DNA of 64,000 nucleotides from Phycisphaerae bacterium (lineage in GTDB: Bacteria > Planctomycetota > Phycisphaerae > UBA1845), in the NCBI GenBank assembly GCA_022072505.1, contig JAJVHU010000019.1, positions 141,849 to 205,848 on the forward strand, given 5' to 3'. Made by a program: the position numbers and the translations under genes. Shown one piece after another: positions 26,345 to 36,069 of this stretch. Position 1 is the first letter of the stretch. Each line of letters opens with the position of its first letter. The notes under the pieces were generated by a model that saw only the letters and a list, made by a program, of their open reading frames with translations, searched no databases and was not told where the DNA came from.

Positions 26345-27844
26345 ATGAAAGACAAACCCGTCCGCGTCGATGCGCGTCGTCTCAAGGGTTTCCGCGATCT
26401 ATCCGGCGACGGGGTCTCCGCGCGGGAGCGGATGATCGCCGGGGTTCGCGCCGTGTACGAGCGTTACGGGTTCGTTCCGCTGGAGACGCCGGCGCTGGAG
26501 TTCGTTGACTGCCTGGGCAAGTTCCTGCCCGAGTCGGATCAGCCGGACGCCGGCATCTTTTCCTTCCGCGACGAGGACGAGGCGTGGGTCGCCCTGCGGT
26601 ACGACCTGACCGCGCCGCTGTCGCGCTACGTGGCGATGAACCTCAACGACCTGCCGATGCCCTTCCGGCGGTATCAGGTCGGTCCGGTGTGGCGCGTCGA
26701 GAAGCCCGGACCGGGGCGCTTCCGCGAGTTCTACCAGTTCGACTTCGACACGGTGGGCAGCGCGTCGATGCTCGCCGACGCCGAGGCGTGCATGATCATG
26801 TCCGAGACGCTGGAGGCGCTGGGCGTCGCCCGAGGCGACTACCTCATCCGCGTGAACAACCGCAAAGTGCTCAACGGCGTGCTGGAGCGCGTCGCCCGCG
26901 GAGACACGGACGGCGGCGGCGCGCTGGACCCGGCCGTGGCGCTGGCGATCCTGCGTTCGATCGACAAGCTGGACAAAGTCGGGATCGAAGGCGTGGAGCA
27001 ATTGCTCGGTCGCGGGCGCAAGGATGAATCCGGCGCGTTCATCAAGGGCGTCGAGCTGCCGCAGGAGCGGATCCGCCTGGTGCGGGATTACCTGGAAATC
27101 CGCTCGGATTCCCGGACCGGGCTGCTGTCAGAGCTGGCGACGCTGGTTGAGGCGAGCGAGGTCGGGCGCGAGGGGCTGGACGAGCTGCGGCAGATCGACG
27201 AAGCGTTGACCGCCGGCGGGTTCAACGCTGACCGGGTGACGTTCGACTCGACGGTCGTGCGCGGGCTGGAGTACTACACCGGTCCGGTGTTCGAGGGGGC
27301 GCTGACGTTCGAGATCAGGGACGACGACGGCCAGGCGCGGCAGTTCGGAAGCGTCTTCGGCGGCGGTCGGTATGACGGGCTGGTGAAGCGTTTCCTCGGG
27401 CGGGAGATTCCTGCGACGGGCGCGTCGATCGGCGTGGACCGGCTGCTGTCCGCGCTGACGCATCTCGGCAAGGTGAGCGCGCGGACGGCGACGGCGCCGG
27501 TGCTGGTGACGCGCCTCGACAAGACGCTGACCGCGGAGTATCAGCGGATCGCGTCCGAGCTGCGCGACGCGGGCGTCAATGCGGAGCTTTATGTCGGCAC
27601 ACAGAACATCGGGAAGCAGTTTCAGTACGCCTCCCGGTCGGGCAAGGTCGCCTGTGTCGTGATGGGCAGCGACGAATTGGGTCGCGGCGAGGTCTCGATC
27701 AAGGATCTGCGCCTCGGCGAGGAGCTTTCAAAAGAGGTCGGCGAGGACCGCAAGCGCTGGCTGGAGCAGCAACCGGCGCAGGCGACCGTTCCGCGAACTC
27801 AACTGGTCGAGCATGTGCGCGGATTGCTGCGAAAGTGGGCGTGA
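26345..27844 (+). CDS. hisS: Histidine--tRNA ligase
   Basis: This class II synthetase attaches histidine to tRNA-His. Motif 2 (RYQVGPVWRVEKPGPGRFRE), DFDTVGSASMLADAE, the histidine-binding signature VVRGLEYYTGPVFEG and motif 3 (GGGRYDGLVKRFLG, then GASIGVDRL) are present. The C-terminal anticodon-binding domain follows from about residue 380. At 499 residues it is longer than the E. coli enzyme (424), resembling the longer bacterial/eukaryote-like form. It is followed by a convergent tRNA-Ala gene. Confidence 0.95.
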   Translation: MKDKPVRVDARRLKGFRDLSGDGVSARERMIAGVRAVYERYGFVPLETPALEFVDCLGKFLPESDQPDAGIFSFRDEDEAWVALRYDLTAPLSRYVAMNLNDLPMPFRRYQVGPVWRVEKPGPGRFREFYQFDFDTVGSASMLADAEACMIMSETLEALGVARGDYLIRVNNRKVLNGVLERVARGDTDGGGALDPAVALAILRSIDKLDKVGIEGVEQLLGRGRKDESGAFIKGVELPQERIRLVRDYLEIRSDSRTGLLSELATLVEASEVGREGLDELRQIDEALTAGGFNADRVTFDSTVVRGLEYYTGPVFEGALTFEIRDDDGQARQFGSVFGGGRYDGLVKRFLGREIPATGASIGVDRLLSALTHLGKVSARTATAPVLVTRLDKTLTAEYQRIASELRDAGVNAELYVGTQNIGKQFQYASRSGKVACVVMGSDELGRGEVSIKDLRLGEELSKEVGEDRKRWLEQQPAQATVPRTQLVEHVRGLLRKWA

Positions 27845-27884
27845 TCGTCCCGGAAACGAGGCGACCCGGACCGGGGGGGGAAAC

Positions 27885-27957
<73 letters not shown>

Positions 27958-28015
27958 TGACCGACGCGGAAGCTTACCCGCCGCGGACGCCCGGTCAAGA
28001 CCGGACCCGCCGAAT

Positions 28016-28056
28016 CAATACCGAGCCGCGCCCGTCAGGAAGCGCTCTTTTTCCCG
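28016..28056 (+). repeat. Dispersed repeat, copy 1
   Basis: This shares a core of about 33-40 bp (containing CCGAGCCGCGCCCGTCAGGA) with copies at 29433-29465 and, reversed, at 38681-38721. It lies between tRNA-Ala and the stop of the next leftward gene and continues in the same style into a T-run (CTTTTTCCCG). Confidence 0.8.
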
Positions 28057-28130
28057 CGTTTGTCGGAGGTCGTGACGCATCGTCTGATCAGAGATCCGGG
28101 CTCGTATGTCCCCGATGACTCACGCCCGGG

Positions 28131-28871
28131 TCAGTGCGGCCCCGCTTCCTGGTCGTCGCGCCGCGGTGCGAACGAAGCGAGAAACCCCTCGGGCGCCGGT
28201 TCGGTCTTTGCGTCGCCGCCGGCCGCCTCTTTCCGCGGGGGCTGAGGCGCGCGGGCCGTTGCGGCGACAGGCCCGTCATCCGCGGCGTCAGGACGGGCCT
28301 CGACATCCGCACGTCGGCGCAGCACCTCACCGGCAAGATTCGACTCGACGGAATGACGTTCGGTTCGCGGGGGAGGGGGTGGCGCTGCGCGTCCTTGAGG
28401 CGGAACGGCGCCGCGCAGCCGGTTCGCCGCCATCGCCAGGCGAGCGTTCATCACGCCGGACCGGATGAACATCACGCCGAAGACCAGCAGCAGCCCCGAT
28501 TGCAGCGCGTCTCCGTTGCCCATCAACATCAGCACCCCCGACGCCATCAGCAGGGCGCCGACCGGAATCGACACGATCGCATCCGCCGCCAGCACCGGCC
28601 ACGCCCCCGTCAGCGACGCCAGCGCCACCAGCCCGAGCACGACCCCTCCGACGCGCATCGTGTAGAAGAGCGCCACGTTTCCCGCCGTGAACCAGTCCTG
28701 CGCGGAAAAAGCGTCGCCGAAGCTCGTTCCCGGTTTCGTGAAGCTCAGGAACCCGAAGAAAAGCAGGCACGCGGCCCCAAGCCCGGCGGAACCGGCGTTC
28801 ATGCGCACGCGCGCCGAAATATCGTACACCGCTTCGTGTTGAGGATCGTCCTGTGTTTCATAGCGAGTCAT
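28131..28871 (-). CDS. Hypothetical multi-pass membrane protein with Pro-rich tail
   Basis: This 246-residue protein has four hydrophobic segments (about residues 28-46, 70-90, 93-115 and 122-140) and a C-terminal cytoplasm-like tail of about 90 residues rich in Pro, Ala and charged residues. I recognise no family. AAGGTGGGTCG precedes the ATG at 28871. It stands alone between tRNA-Ala and purL, with repeat-bearing spacers on both sides. Confidence 0.65.
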   Translation of the reverse strand: MTRYETQDDPQHEAVYDISARVRMNAGSAGLGAACLLFFGFLSFTKPGTSFGDAFSAQDWFTAGNVALFYTMRVGGVVLGLVALASLTGAWPVLAADAIVSIPVGALLMASGVLMLMGNGDALQSGLLLVFGVMFIRSGVMNARLAMAANRLRGAVPPQGRAAPPPPPRTERHSVESNLAGEVLRRRADVEARPDAADDGPVAATARAPQPPRKEAAGGDAKTEPAPEGFLASFAPRRDDQEAGPH

Positions 28872-29556
28872 CGACCCACCTTTCTCATCGGAGCTGCCCG
28901 GGCGCGTGCGACGTTACCGGACGCACCTCGCCGGCGATATCGTTCGTGACGGACGGCGAGGTTCATTGTATGCGCGAGGAGAAACCGGAAAAGGAAGCGG
29001 ACCGGGCGCGCACACCGGGCCCGATCGGGGGCGTGGTATCCGCCTCTCCACGACACCCTCGACCGGAACCCTTTGGCGCTGATCGCCTGCAAGGTGCGTC
29101 GGATCCACCGCTCTGGAGGTCACCCAGAGGCAGCGCCGTACACCTCACGGCGCAAGGTTGAACCCCGCTCCGGGCCTTGCATTGGAGTCACCGGATCGGA
29201 GTCCGCCGCAAGATTCGACCGCACCACGTGACCGGGCAAGCGGGGGCCGCCCCGAAGGCCGGATGATCCGCGGAGGACGCAGGCACGCAGAAGAAGGGTT
29301 CAAGCGAGCGTTCACAACGCCCGTTTGATGCGCCGGACGCCGTCGGCGCCGTGCATGCGGTTGGTCACGGTCTGCCGCATCCGCATTCTGCGTCCTCTGC
29401 GACCTCTGCGGATGCTTTCCTCAACGTCACGTCAAAACCGAGCCGCGCCCGTCAGGAAGCGTTCTGCCTTCGTCGCGGACCCTCAGATCAAAACGACGGC
29501 GGCGTTGGCCGCCTCGACGACTTCGCGACGGCGGTCCATCAACGCCGCAACGGACG
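28872..29556. other. 685-bp intergenic region before the purL stop codon
   Basis: No gene is supported. Around 29075-29137 a three-way fold is possible (GGCGCTG/CAGCGCC outside, CTCTGG/CCAGAG and GGTG/CACC inside), followed by GCAAGG/CCTTGC at 29152-29157/29175-29180. Word repeats of the CGCAGAGGACGCAGA type occur in opposite orientations near 29268-29295 and 29385-29420. A dispersed repeat copy lies at 29433-29465. Confidence 0.45.
29433..29465 (+). repeat. Dispersed repeat, copy 2
   Basis: The 33-bp core (CAAAACCGAGCCGCGCCCGT and onward) is identical or nearly so to copy 3 (reverse complement near 38688-38720) and close to copy 1. It lies about 90 bp beyond the purL stop codon. Confidence 0.8.
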
Positions 29557-32478
29557 TCACCCCCGCGCCAGCGGCTCGCGCCAGGCTTGCGCCAGGGCCG
29601 CCACGGACCAGGTCGTTGGGTTCCCGTCGCCGAGCACGGCTGACAGCGCTGCATCGGTCGCAATCCGACCCAGAACCGGTAGTCCGAAGTCCTTTGCGTC
29701 CGCCTCGGACATTTCAAGCAGGTACGTCGTCGGCGCCGGTTCCCAGAGCATCGCCCGCCAAGGGTCGCCGGATAGATCGGCGGTCAACCCCAGGTTTGAC
29801 GCGATGCACATTTCCGCCAGCGCCACGAGCAGCCCGCCGTCGCTGACGTCATGCGCCGCGCGGACTTTCCCCGCTCGGATCAGCGCCGCGACCTTCCGGT
29901 GCAACGCGATTGCCGCGTCGAAGCCGGCCGTCTCCACCGGCGCGGACGCCGCGACAACGACGTTTCCGGCTGACTTCAGGTCCATCGTGACGCAGCGACG
30001 TACGTCTTCGATCACGCTGATCGCGCTGACCAGCAGCGTCGGCGGAATCGCCAGCCGCTGCGGAAGGCCCAGCCGGGCGGCTTCGGCAGGGGCCATCGAA
30101 AACTCGTTGCTCAGCGAATCCTTCCCGGAAATGAAAGGAAGGCGGTAGGCGATCGCGGCGTCCGCGGCGCCTCGACAGGTCCGGACCAGCGCACCGAGCG
30201 CCGGCTCATTGTCGCACTTCGGGAAGCAGAAGTTGTCCAGAATCGCCGTGTGCTCCGGGTCGCCGCCGACGCAGAGGACGTTGCGCAGCGCCTCGTCCAC
30301 CGCCAGCACGGCCATCCAGTACGGATCGCGGTCCGAAACCTGCGGACACAAACCGCAGCCCAGCGCCACGCCGCGCATCGAGTCCAGCCGCGGGCGCAGC
30401 ACCGCCGCGTCCGACGGACCGAAGGACGGTCCGCAAAGCGGCTTGATGACGCTGCGCCCCTGAACCTCGTGGTCATACTGCCGGATGACCCACTCCTTTG
30501 ACGCGACGTTCAGCGAGCGAAGTTCGGAAAGCAGACGCGCGTGCGCGCTGTCGTGCCGGTCCTCCGGCGGGGGGACGGAGGCGGGCGCGGCCGGTCTGAC
30601 GTGGGACGCGGGCGGCGGGAGAAGCGGTGGGGGGGGCGGCGCGGTCCACGACGCCCGACGCGTGCTTCGCGGCAGGCCTTCGTGCAGGAAATGCACGTCG
30701 AGGTCGCCGACGACTTCGCCCCGGTAGCGCACCCGCAACCGTCCGTCGCCCGTGAAGCGGCCGATGACCGCGGCCTCGACCTCCTCCTCCCGGAACACCG
30801 TGAGGAACCGCTCCAGCGACGCCGGCGGGACGGCGAAAACCATCCTTTCCTGGGCCTCGGAAATCCAGATCTCGTCGTAGCGCAACCCTGAGTACTTCAG
30901 CGGAACCTGGTCGAGATCGACCTCCGCGCCGATCTCCGCCCCCATCTCGCCGACGGCGCTGCTCAGCCCGCCCGCGCCGCAGTCGGTCACGGCGGAATAC
31001 AGGCAGCCGCCTTCGGCGTCGCGCGCCCGCAGCAAGGCGTCGAGTACTTTCTTCTCCTCGACCGCGTTCCCGATCTGCACCGCGTGCGAGAACTCGTCCA
31101 CGTGCGTCGACTCCAGCTCCGCCGAGGAGAACGTCGCGCCGTGAATCCCGTCGCGCCCGGTGCGCCCCCCCGCGACGACGATCCTGTCGCCGCGCTGCGC
31201 CGCCTTCTGAATCCGGTTGCGCGGGATCAACCCGACGCACCCGCAGAACACCAGCGGGTTGGCCAGGTATCGCGGGTCGAAGTGGATCGCGCCGTTCACG
31301 GTCGGGATGCCCATCCGGTTTCCGTAATCGCGGACCCCGGCCACTACGCCCTTCAACACGCGTCGCGGATGAAGGACGCCCGTCGGCAAGCGGTCGGTCG
31401 GGGTGTCCGGCGGCGCAAGACAGAACACGTCGGTGGACGCGATCGGCTTCGCGCCAAGCCCGCATCCGAGAATGTCGCGGATGCAGCCGCCGACCCCGGT
31501 CGCCGCCCCGCCGTAAGGCTCGATCGCCGACGGGTGATTGTGCGTCTCGACCTTGAACGCCACGCCGTGGTCGTCGTCGAACGCGATGACGCCGGCGTTG
31601 TCCACGAAGACGGACAGGCACCAGTCCCGCCGCGCCTCCCGCGTCGCTCGGACGATCGTGTCCTTGAGGAGATTCTCGAAGCGGACGCGAACTCTGCCGG
31701 GGCGGCCGAAATCCTCGCCTTCATACTCGACCGCGCTTTTGAGCGTCTTGTGAACGCAATGCTCCGACCACGTTTGCGCCAGCGTCTCCAACTCGAGGTC
31801 CGTCGGGTCGCGCTGAAGCCCGGCGTAGTGCGCCTGAACGGCGCGCATCTCGTCCAGGGAAAGAAAAAGGTGTCCCTCCCGCGACAGTTTCATCAGCCCG
31901 GCGTCGTCCAGCCTCCGCAGCGCGACGCGGCGCAACTCGAACCGGTACTGCGGCGGTTCCGGAAAGCGGCCGGGAAGCCGGTCCTCAGGGTCAAAACCGG
32001 AAAGGTACACCCGCTCGATGCAGTCGTTGGCGAGCAGCCGGCGGGCGACGACTTCAAGTTCCCCGCGGGATCGCGCCCCGACGACCGCATGTCGCCTGCC
32101 CGTGCGGACATCGTCGATCGCCGCCGGATCCGCGCCGGCTTGCGCCAACGCCCGGCGCAACGTCCGCAGGGCCGTCAAGGCGGCGGGGTCCATCACGCCC
32201 GGCAGGAAGTGTACCTCGATCGCCGGCGCGCCGGCGGCGCGACGGTCCAACCCCTCAACGACCTCGAACGCCTCCGTCACCGGGTCGACGATCTGCGCCG
32301 CCGCCAGGGTGTTCAAGGTTTCACGCGAAACCCGGCCTTGGATGAAATACATCCGGTCGATCTGAATCTCGTGGATGTGCGGCAGCCCCAGGGCGCGGAC
32401 ATCGGAAAGCAGTGCGGCGGCCGTCGCGTCGAACCGCGGCTCCCTCGCGCGCACGATCACGGTCAGGTAACGTGTCAT
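29557..32478 (-). CDS. purL: Phosphoribosylformylglycinamidine synthase, PurS-PurL fusion type
   Basis: This enzyme makes FGAM from FGAR with ATP in purine synthesis. The first 170 or so residues look like PurS-type halves (e.g. VSRETLNTLAAAQIVDPVTE). The catalytic part shows LAQTWSEHCVHKT near residue 235, VETHNHPSAIEPYGGAATG near 310 and later PurM/PurL-type ATP-binding segments (GLSSAVGEMGAEIG; ISGKDSLSNEF). A Pro-rich linker at about 610-640 separates the two halves. The glutaminase domain (PurQ) found in the 1300-residue proteobacterial enzyme is absent at 973 residues, so a separate PurQ is expected. It is a stand-alone leftward gene. Confidence 0.9.
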   Translation of the reverse strand: MTRYLTVIVRAREPRFDATAAALLSDVRALGLPHIHEIQIDRMYFIQGRVSRETLNTLAAAQIVDPVTEAFEVVEGLDRRAAGAPAIEVHFLPGVMDPAALTALRTLRRALAQAGADPAAIDDVRTGRRHAVVGARSRGELEVVARRLLANDCIERVYLSGFDPEDRLPGRFPEPPQYRFELRRVALRRLDDAGLMKLSREGHLFLSLDEMRAVQAHYAGLQRDPTDLELETLAQTWSEHCVHKTLKSAVEYEGEDFGRPGRVRVRFENLLKDTIVRATREARRDWCLSVFVDNAGVIAFDDDHGVAFKVETHNHPSAIEPYGGAATGVGGCIRDILGCGLGAKPIASTDVFCLAPPDTPTDRLPTGVLHPRRVLKGVVAGVRDYGNRMGIPTVNGAIHFDPRYLANPLVFCGCVGLIPRNRIQKAAQRGDRIVVAGGRTGRDGIHGATFSSAELESTHVDEFSHAVQIGNAVEEKKVLDALLRARDAEGGCLYSAVTDCGAGGLSSAVGEMGAEIGAEVDLDQVPLKYSGLRYDEIWISEAQERMVFAVPPASLERFLTVFREEEVEAAVIGRFTGDGRLRVRYRGEVVGDLDVHFLHEGLPRSTRRASWTAPPPPPLLPPPASHVRPAAPASVPPPEDRHDSAHARLLSELRSLNVASKEWVIRQYDHEVQGRSVIKPLCGPSFGPSDAAVLRPRLDSMRGVALGCGLCPQVSDRDPYWMAVLAVDEALRNVLCVGGDPEHTAILDNFCFPKCDNEPALGALVRTCRGAADAAIAYRLPFISGKDSLSNEFSMAPAEAARLGLPQRLAIPPTLLVSAISVIEDVRRCVTMDLKSAGNVVVAASAPVETAGFDAAIALHRKVAALIRAGKVRAAHDVSDGGLLVALAEMCIASNLGLTADLSGDPWRAMLWEPAPTTYLLEMSEADAKDFGLPVLGRIATDAALSAVLGDGNPTTWSVAALAQAWREPLARG

Positions 32479-32565
32479 TTGTCAGGTCCGCGCGCTTTGC
32501 CCCGCCCGCGCTCGCGGCGACCCCCGCCGCAACGCCCGTCGGCAATCTACCGGAATTTGAATCCG

Positions 32566-32593
32566 TTGACAGCCCTTCCTATGCTGGTATGAC
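32566..32593 (+). promoter_or_regulatory. Sigma-70-like promoter for the FIST gene
   Basis: TTGACA (32566-32571), a 16-nt spacer and TATGAC (32588-32593) lie about 95 bp before the FIST-protein start. A very similar promoter (TTGACA-N16-TATGAT) precedes the DksA-like gene. Confidence 0.6.
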
Positions 32594-32689
32594 GCTCCCG
32601 ACGCACAGCTTTTCACCTGCTCCGCGCGGTGTGGGGCGGGCGGTTCGCAGCGCGGGTGCGGAGTGTTTCGTGTTGTTCGGATCCCGAAG

Positions 32690-33904
32690 ATGTCGAGCCA
32701 GATGACGTTCGCGGCGTCGGTTCAGACCGTGCCTGAGGCCGGTCCGTGCGTTGACGCGCTGCTGGCGGAGACGACGCCCCGGATCGGTCCGGACGACGGC
32801 GACCTGGTCGCCCTCTTCCTCACCGCGCACTACGAGGATGAGCTTTCCGAGGTCGTCGCACGCCTTCGAGCGTCTTACCCTCGCGCGGTGCTGATCGGCT
32901 GCACGGCTGAGAGCATTGTCGGAAACGCCCTGGAAATCGAAGGGCGCCCGGCGATGTCGATGCTGGTCGCGTCGCTGCCGGGCGTGGAGGCGCATCCCTT
33001 TCATGTCTCGCATCCGCAGCACGCCCGTGCCCGCGCCAGTCAGAACTGGGAACCGCTCCTCGGAGTCTCCCGGGAAAGCGAACCGGTGATCCTGGGGCTT
33101 GCGGATCCCTACCGGTTTGACGTGTTGACCTTTGTCGAGGACATCAACGAGGCCTTGCCCGGCGCGCCGATCCTCGGCGGGATCGCCAGCGCGGCGGAGG
33201 GTCCGGGACAGAATGCGCTGATCCTTGACGACGCGATCCACCGGGAGGGGCTGGTCGGCGTCGCGCTGACCGGCGATCTGCACGTGGACGCCGTTGTATC
33301 GCAGGGCTGCCGTCCGATCGGCCGCACGTTCATCGTCACGAAGTCGCAGGACCGCTTCATCCGCGAACTCGGGGGCAAGGTGGCGTGGGAGCGGCTGCAG
33401 GAGGTGATCGCCGACCTTCGTCCGGATGAGGAGCAGGCCGCCCAGCAGGCGTTGTTTGTCGGGCGCGCCATCAACGAATACAAACCGGACTTCAAGCGCG
33501 GCGACTTCCTCATTCACACGCTTCTCGGCGTCGAACGCAACACCGGCGCCCTGGCGATCGCCGGCATCCCGAGGATCGGCTCGACCGTGCAGTTTCACAT
33601 CCGCGACGCCGAGTCCGCCGACGAGGATCTTCGACATATGCTGGCGCCGTTCCGCGGCGCGCCGTCGCCCCCCGTCGCCGGCGCCTTGCTTTTCAGTTGC
33701 AACGGCCGGGGGTCGAGGATGTGGCCTGGCGTGCCGCACCACGATGCCGGCGTATTGCGCGACCACATCGGAGACGTGCCCACCGCGGGGTTCTTCTGCG
33801 CGGGCGAATTCGGACCGGTGGGCGGACGAAACTTCGTCCACGGGTTCACAGCCAGCATCGCCTTGTTCCGCCCCCGCGGCAGTGACGGCGCACCGGCCGC
33901 CTGA
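32690..33904 (+). CDS. FIST-domain small-ligand sensor protein
   Basis: The protein (about 404 residues) matches the FIST N- plus C-domain layout. The N-part has FLTAHYEDELSEVVARLRAS and LIGCTAESIVGNALEIEGRP. The C-part ends with GALLFSCNGRGSRMWPGVPH, then GFFCAGEFGPVGGRNFVHGF. FIST domains are predicted intracellular ligand-binding modules, often tied to signalling; here no output domain is fused. The start could be the ATG at 32690 or a GTG at 32663; neither has a strong ribosome site. Confidence 0.88.
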   Translation: MSSQMTFAASVQTVPEAGPCVDALLAETTPRIGPDDGDLVALFLTAHYEDELSEVVARLRASYPRAVLIGCTAESIVGNALEIEGRPAMSMLVASLPGVEAHPFHVSHPQHARARASQNWEPLLGVSRESEPVILGLADPYRFDVLTFVEDINEALPGAPILGGIASAAEGPGQNALILDDAIHREGLVGVALTGDLHVDAVVSQGCRPIGRTFIVTKSQDRFIRELGGKVAWERLQEVIADLRPDEEQAAQQALFVGRAINEYKPDFKRGDFLIHTLLGVERNTGALAIAGIPRIGSTVQFHIRDAESADEDLRHMLAPFRGAPSPPVAGALLFSCNGRGSRMWPGVPHHDAGVLRDHIGDVPTAGFFCAGEFGPVGGRNFVHGFTASIALFRPRGSDGAPAA

Positions 33905-34033
33905 CCGGTCTCGTCCGCCGAATGCGATCCCGACGAACACGCGCCGCCAAGCCGGGTCCGGTTTTGCATCTCCTGTCTCAAAATAATCTGCGGATTGAGG
34001 ACGATTTCCGGCACAAATCAGAGGCGGTTCGGG

Positions 34034-34061
34034 TTGACAGGGACAAGGGATCGCTTATGAT
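34034..34061 (+). promoter_or_regulatory. Sigma-70-like promoter for the DksA-like gene
   Basis: TTGACA (34034-34039), a 16-nt spacer and TATGAT (34056-34061) form the best match to consensus in the window. It lies about 55 bp before the TTG start of the DksA-like gene. Confidence 0.65.
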
Positions 34062-34118
34062 GGCGGTTCTCGGACGTGGGCAACTTCTTGCAGCACAACG
34101 ACTTATGCCGGGGGTGGG

Positions 34119-35228
34119 TTGGATTTGGCTAGGCGCAAACCCAGGAAAGCAGGATCGGTGCAGACCCCGGCGGCGAAGACTCCTCGGCGGTCCAGGGCGG
34201 CGTCCGCCAAGCCCCTGAAGGCGAAGGACCGGGGTAAGTCGCAAAAGGAATCCTCCGTGAAGCCGGCCCGCTCTCCTGCGCGTAAGACGAAAGCAGACAA
34301 GAAGCCGCCCGTCGCCCGGAAGATCGAGTCCTCAAAAAAGGCGGACCGCGCGCTGACGGGCGTTGCGCGGGAGAAAGGCGGCGCGAAACCGCGGGCCCTC
34401 CCGCAAGCGTCTCAAAAGCAGATTCGCAAGGTGGATGCTCGGGGTAACCTCAAGGCGTCGCGGAATGCGACTGCGGAACCGTCCCGCAAAGCGGAACCGT
34501 CCCGCAAAACTGAAACGGGGAACCGCCCGCCGGTCCGACCCCCAGCGCTTGAAAAGAAGCCTGCGCCCCCGACTGAATCCCCGTCGACGCGCGCCGTCGC
34601 ATCGCGGGCAGAAGGGGCGGTCCGCGTCGTATCCGGAAATTCGGCTCCCGGGCGCGCCCCGGTCCCGGTGAAAAGCAGCGTCATGAATCGCGCGGGGCGT
34701 CCGGCGACGTCTACGAAACCGCCGCAGGCCGCGGCGCCCGCTTCACCGCCGACGGTGCGCCGGCCCGCGCCCGTGATGACGTTTCCCGCGGACGACGGCG
34801 GCGGGCTGATCCGCATCATGCCGGATGACGCGCCGCTCCCGAAGTCGCCCCTGTCGCGCAAGGAGTTGAACCGCTTCCGCAAGCTCCTTTTGGAGCGGCG
34901 GGCGACGCTCAGCGCCGACATGCGTCAGCTTTCCAACGAGGCGTTCGACCGCAACAGCGGCGCGGCGGCGGACCGTTCCACGGTTCCGCTGCACATGGCG
35001 GACGTGGGGACGGACAATTACGAGCAGGAGTTCACGCTGGGCCTCATCGACAACGAGCGCGCGCTGGTCCGCGAGATTGACGACGCCCTCGAGCGGATCG
35101 ACGACGGCACTTACGGGATCTGCCTGAGGACGCACCGCCCGATCGGGATCGCCCGGCTCGAGGCGAAACCGTGGGCGCGCTACTGCATCGAGTATGCGCG
35201 GCTGCGCGAGCAGGGGCGCGTGCCCTGA
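34119..35228 (+). CDS. DksA/TraR-like protein with long basic N-terminal region, degenerate zinc site
   Basis: The C-terminal 120 or so residues follow the DksA/TraR/YocK pattern: a long helical hairpin (SRKELNRFRKLLLERRATL; NERALVREIDDALERIDDGT) leading into YGICLRTHRPIGIARLEA and RYCIEY. Of the four zinc-binding cysteines only two remain (about 335 and 356); the second and fourth are Thr and Tyr. The preceding 245 residues are Lys/Arg/Pro/Ala/Ser-rich and disordered-looking, like histone H1. It starts at TTG 34119 after GGGGGTGGG. A role in RNA polymerase control or nucleic-acid binding is inferred. The DUF456 gene follows 30 bp downstream. Confidence 0.75.
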   Translation: MDLARRKPRKAGSVQTPAAKTPRRSRAASAKPLKAKDRGKSQKESSVKPARSPARKTKADKKPPVARKIESSKKADRALTGVAREKGGAKPRALPQASQKQIRKVDARGNLKASRNATAEPSRKAEPSRKTETGNRPPVRPPALEKKPAPPTESPSTRAVASRAEGAVRVVSGNSAPGRAPVPVKSSVMNRAGRPATSTKPPQAAAPASPPTVRRPAPVMTFPADDGGGLIRIMPDDAPLPKSPLSRKELNRFRKLLLERRATLSADMRQLSNEAFDRNSGAAADRSTVPLHMADVGTDNYEQEFTLGLIDNERALVREIDDALERIDDGTYGICLRTHRPIGIARLEAKPWARYCIEYARLREQGRVP

Positions 35229-35258
35229 CGCGGCTTACCGGGACCGGGCGGGGCGGCG

Positions 35259-35792
35259 ATGGAATACGTCTACGCGACTTTGCTGGGTCTTGTGAATCTC
35301 GCCTTCCTGGCCTCGGTCGCGATCGGCCTGCCCGGCAACTGGCTGATGGTGGCGGCGACCGGCGCTTACACCTGGTGGCGGTGGGAGGACGGCAAGCCCG
35401 CCGACGAGCAGGTGATCGGAGTCGTCCCGCTGATCGTGATGGCGGGACTCGCCCTGATCGCCGAGGGGCTGGAGATGTTCAGCGGACTGATCGGGGCGAA
35501 GCAGGCGGGCGGGTCGAAGTGGGGGGCGCTCGGCGCGCTGGCGGGGACGATCGTCGGGGGAATCGCGGGGACGTTCCTGATTCCGGTTCCGATCGTAGGG
35601 TCGATCGTCGGCGCCTGCGCGGGCGCCGCCGCCGGTGCGGGCGCGATGGAGTATGCGTCCGGTCGCTCGGTGGACGCCTCGACGCGTTCCGCCGCCGGCG
35701 CGGGCGTCGGGCGCTTCGCCGGCATCGTCGTAAAACTGGGCCTCGGCGCGGTCATCTGGTGCGTGGCGGCGGTCGCGGCGTTCTGGAACTGA
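35259..35792 (+). CDS. DUF456 family membrane protein
   Basis: This 177-residue protein has about four hydrophobic segments and the Gly-rich layout of DUF456: GLPGNWLMVAATGAYTWW near the N-terminus, LIVMAGLALIAEGLEMFSG, then GTIVGGIAGTFLIPVPIVGS. The function is unknown. It is likely co-transcribed with the DksA-like gene. Confidence 0.85.
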   Translation: MEYVYATLLGLVNLAFLASVAIGLPGNWLMVAATGAYTWWRWEDGKPADEQVIGVVPLIVMAGLALIAEGLEMFSGLIGAKQAGGSKWGALGALAGTIVGGIAGTFLIPVPIVGSIVGACAGAAAGAGAMEYASGRSVDASTRSAAGAGVGRFAGIVVKLGLGAVIWCVAAVAAFWN

Positions 35793-35995
35793 CGGCGACC
35801 TCTGACAGGCGGCACGTCGCGGCGACGTAACATCCCCCAACAGCGCCGGCGGACGCACGGGCGGAAACAGGGCGTTCCGCTGGAACGGCGTGCGCTTCGG
35901 TGGAACGAGGCGACAGCGTCGCGGCACTTAGTAAACCTCCGCGGTCATCGGGAACAACCGGGCATCTTGATGCATCGGGCTGCACGGAAGGGAAC

Positions 35996-36069
35996 AGGCG
36001 GCGGTCGGATTCGAACCGACGAATAACGGATTTGCAATCCGTCCCCTTGGTCCACTTGGGTACGCCGCC
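35996..36069 (-). tRNA. tRNA-Cys (anticodon GCA)
   Basis: The reverse strand gives an acceptor of GGCGGCG paired with CGCCGCC, an anticodon stem ACGGA/TCCGT with loop TTGCAAA (anticodon GCA), a T-loop GTTCGAATC and discriminator U73, which is the identity base for Cys. CCA is not encoded. Confidence 0.94.

Noticed and set aside
29075..29180. Three-way foldable region before the purL stop as a structured RNA gene
   Set aside because: The stems are short (4-7 bp), no promoter or terminator is visible, and GC-rich DNA yields such folds often.
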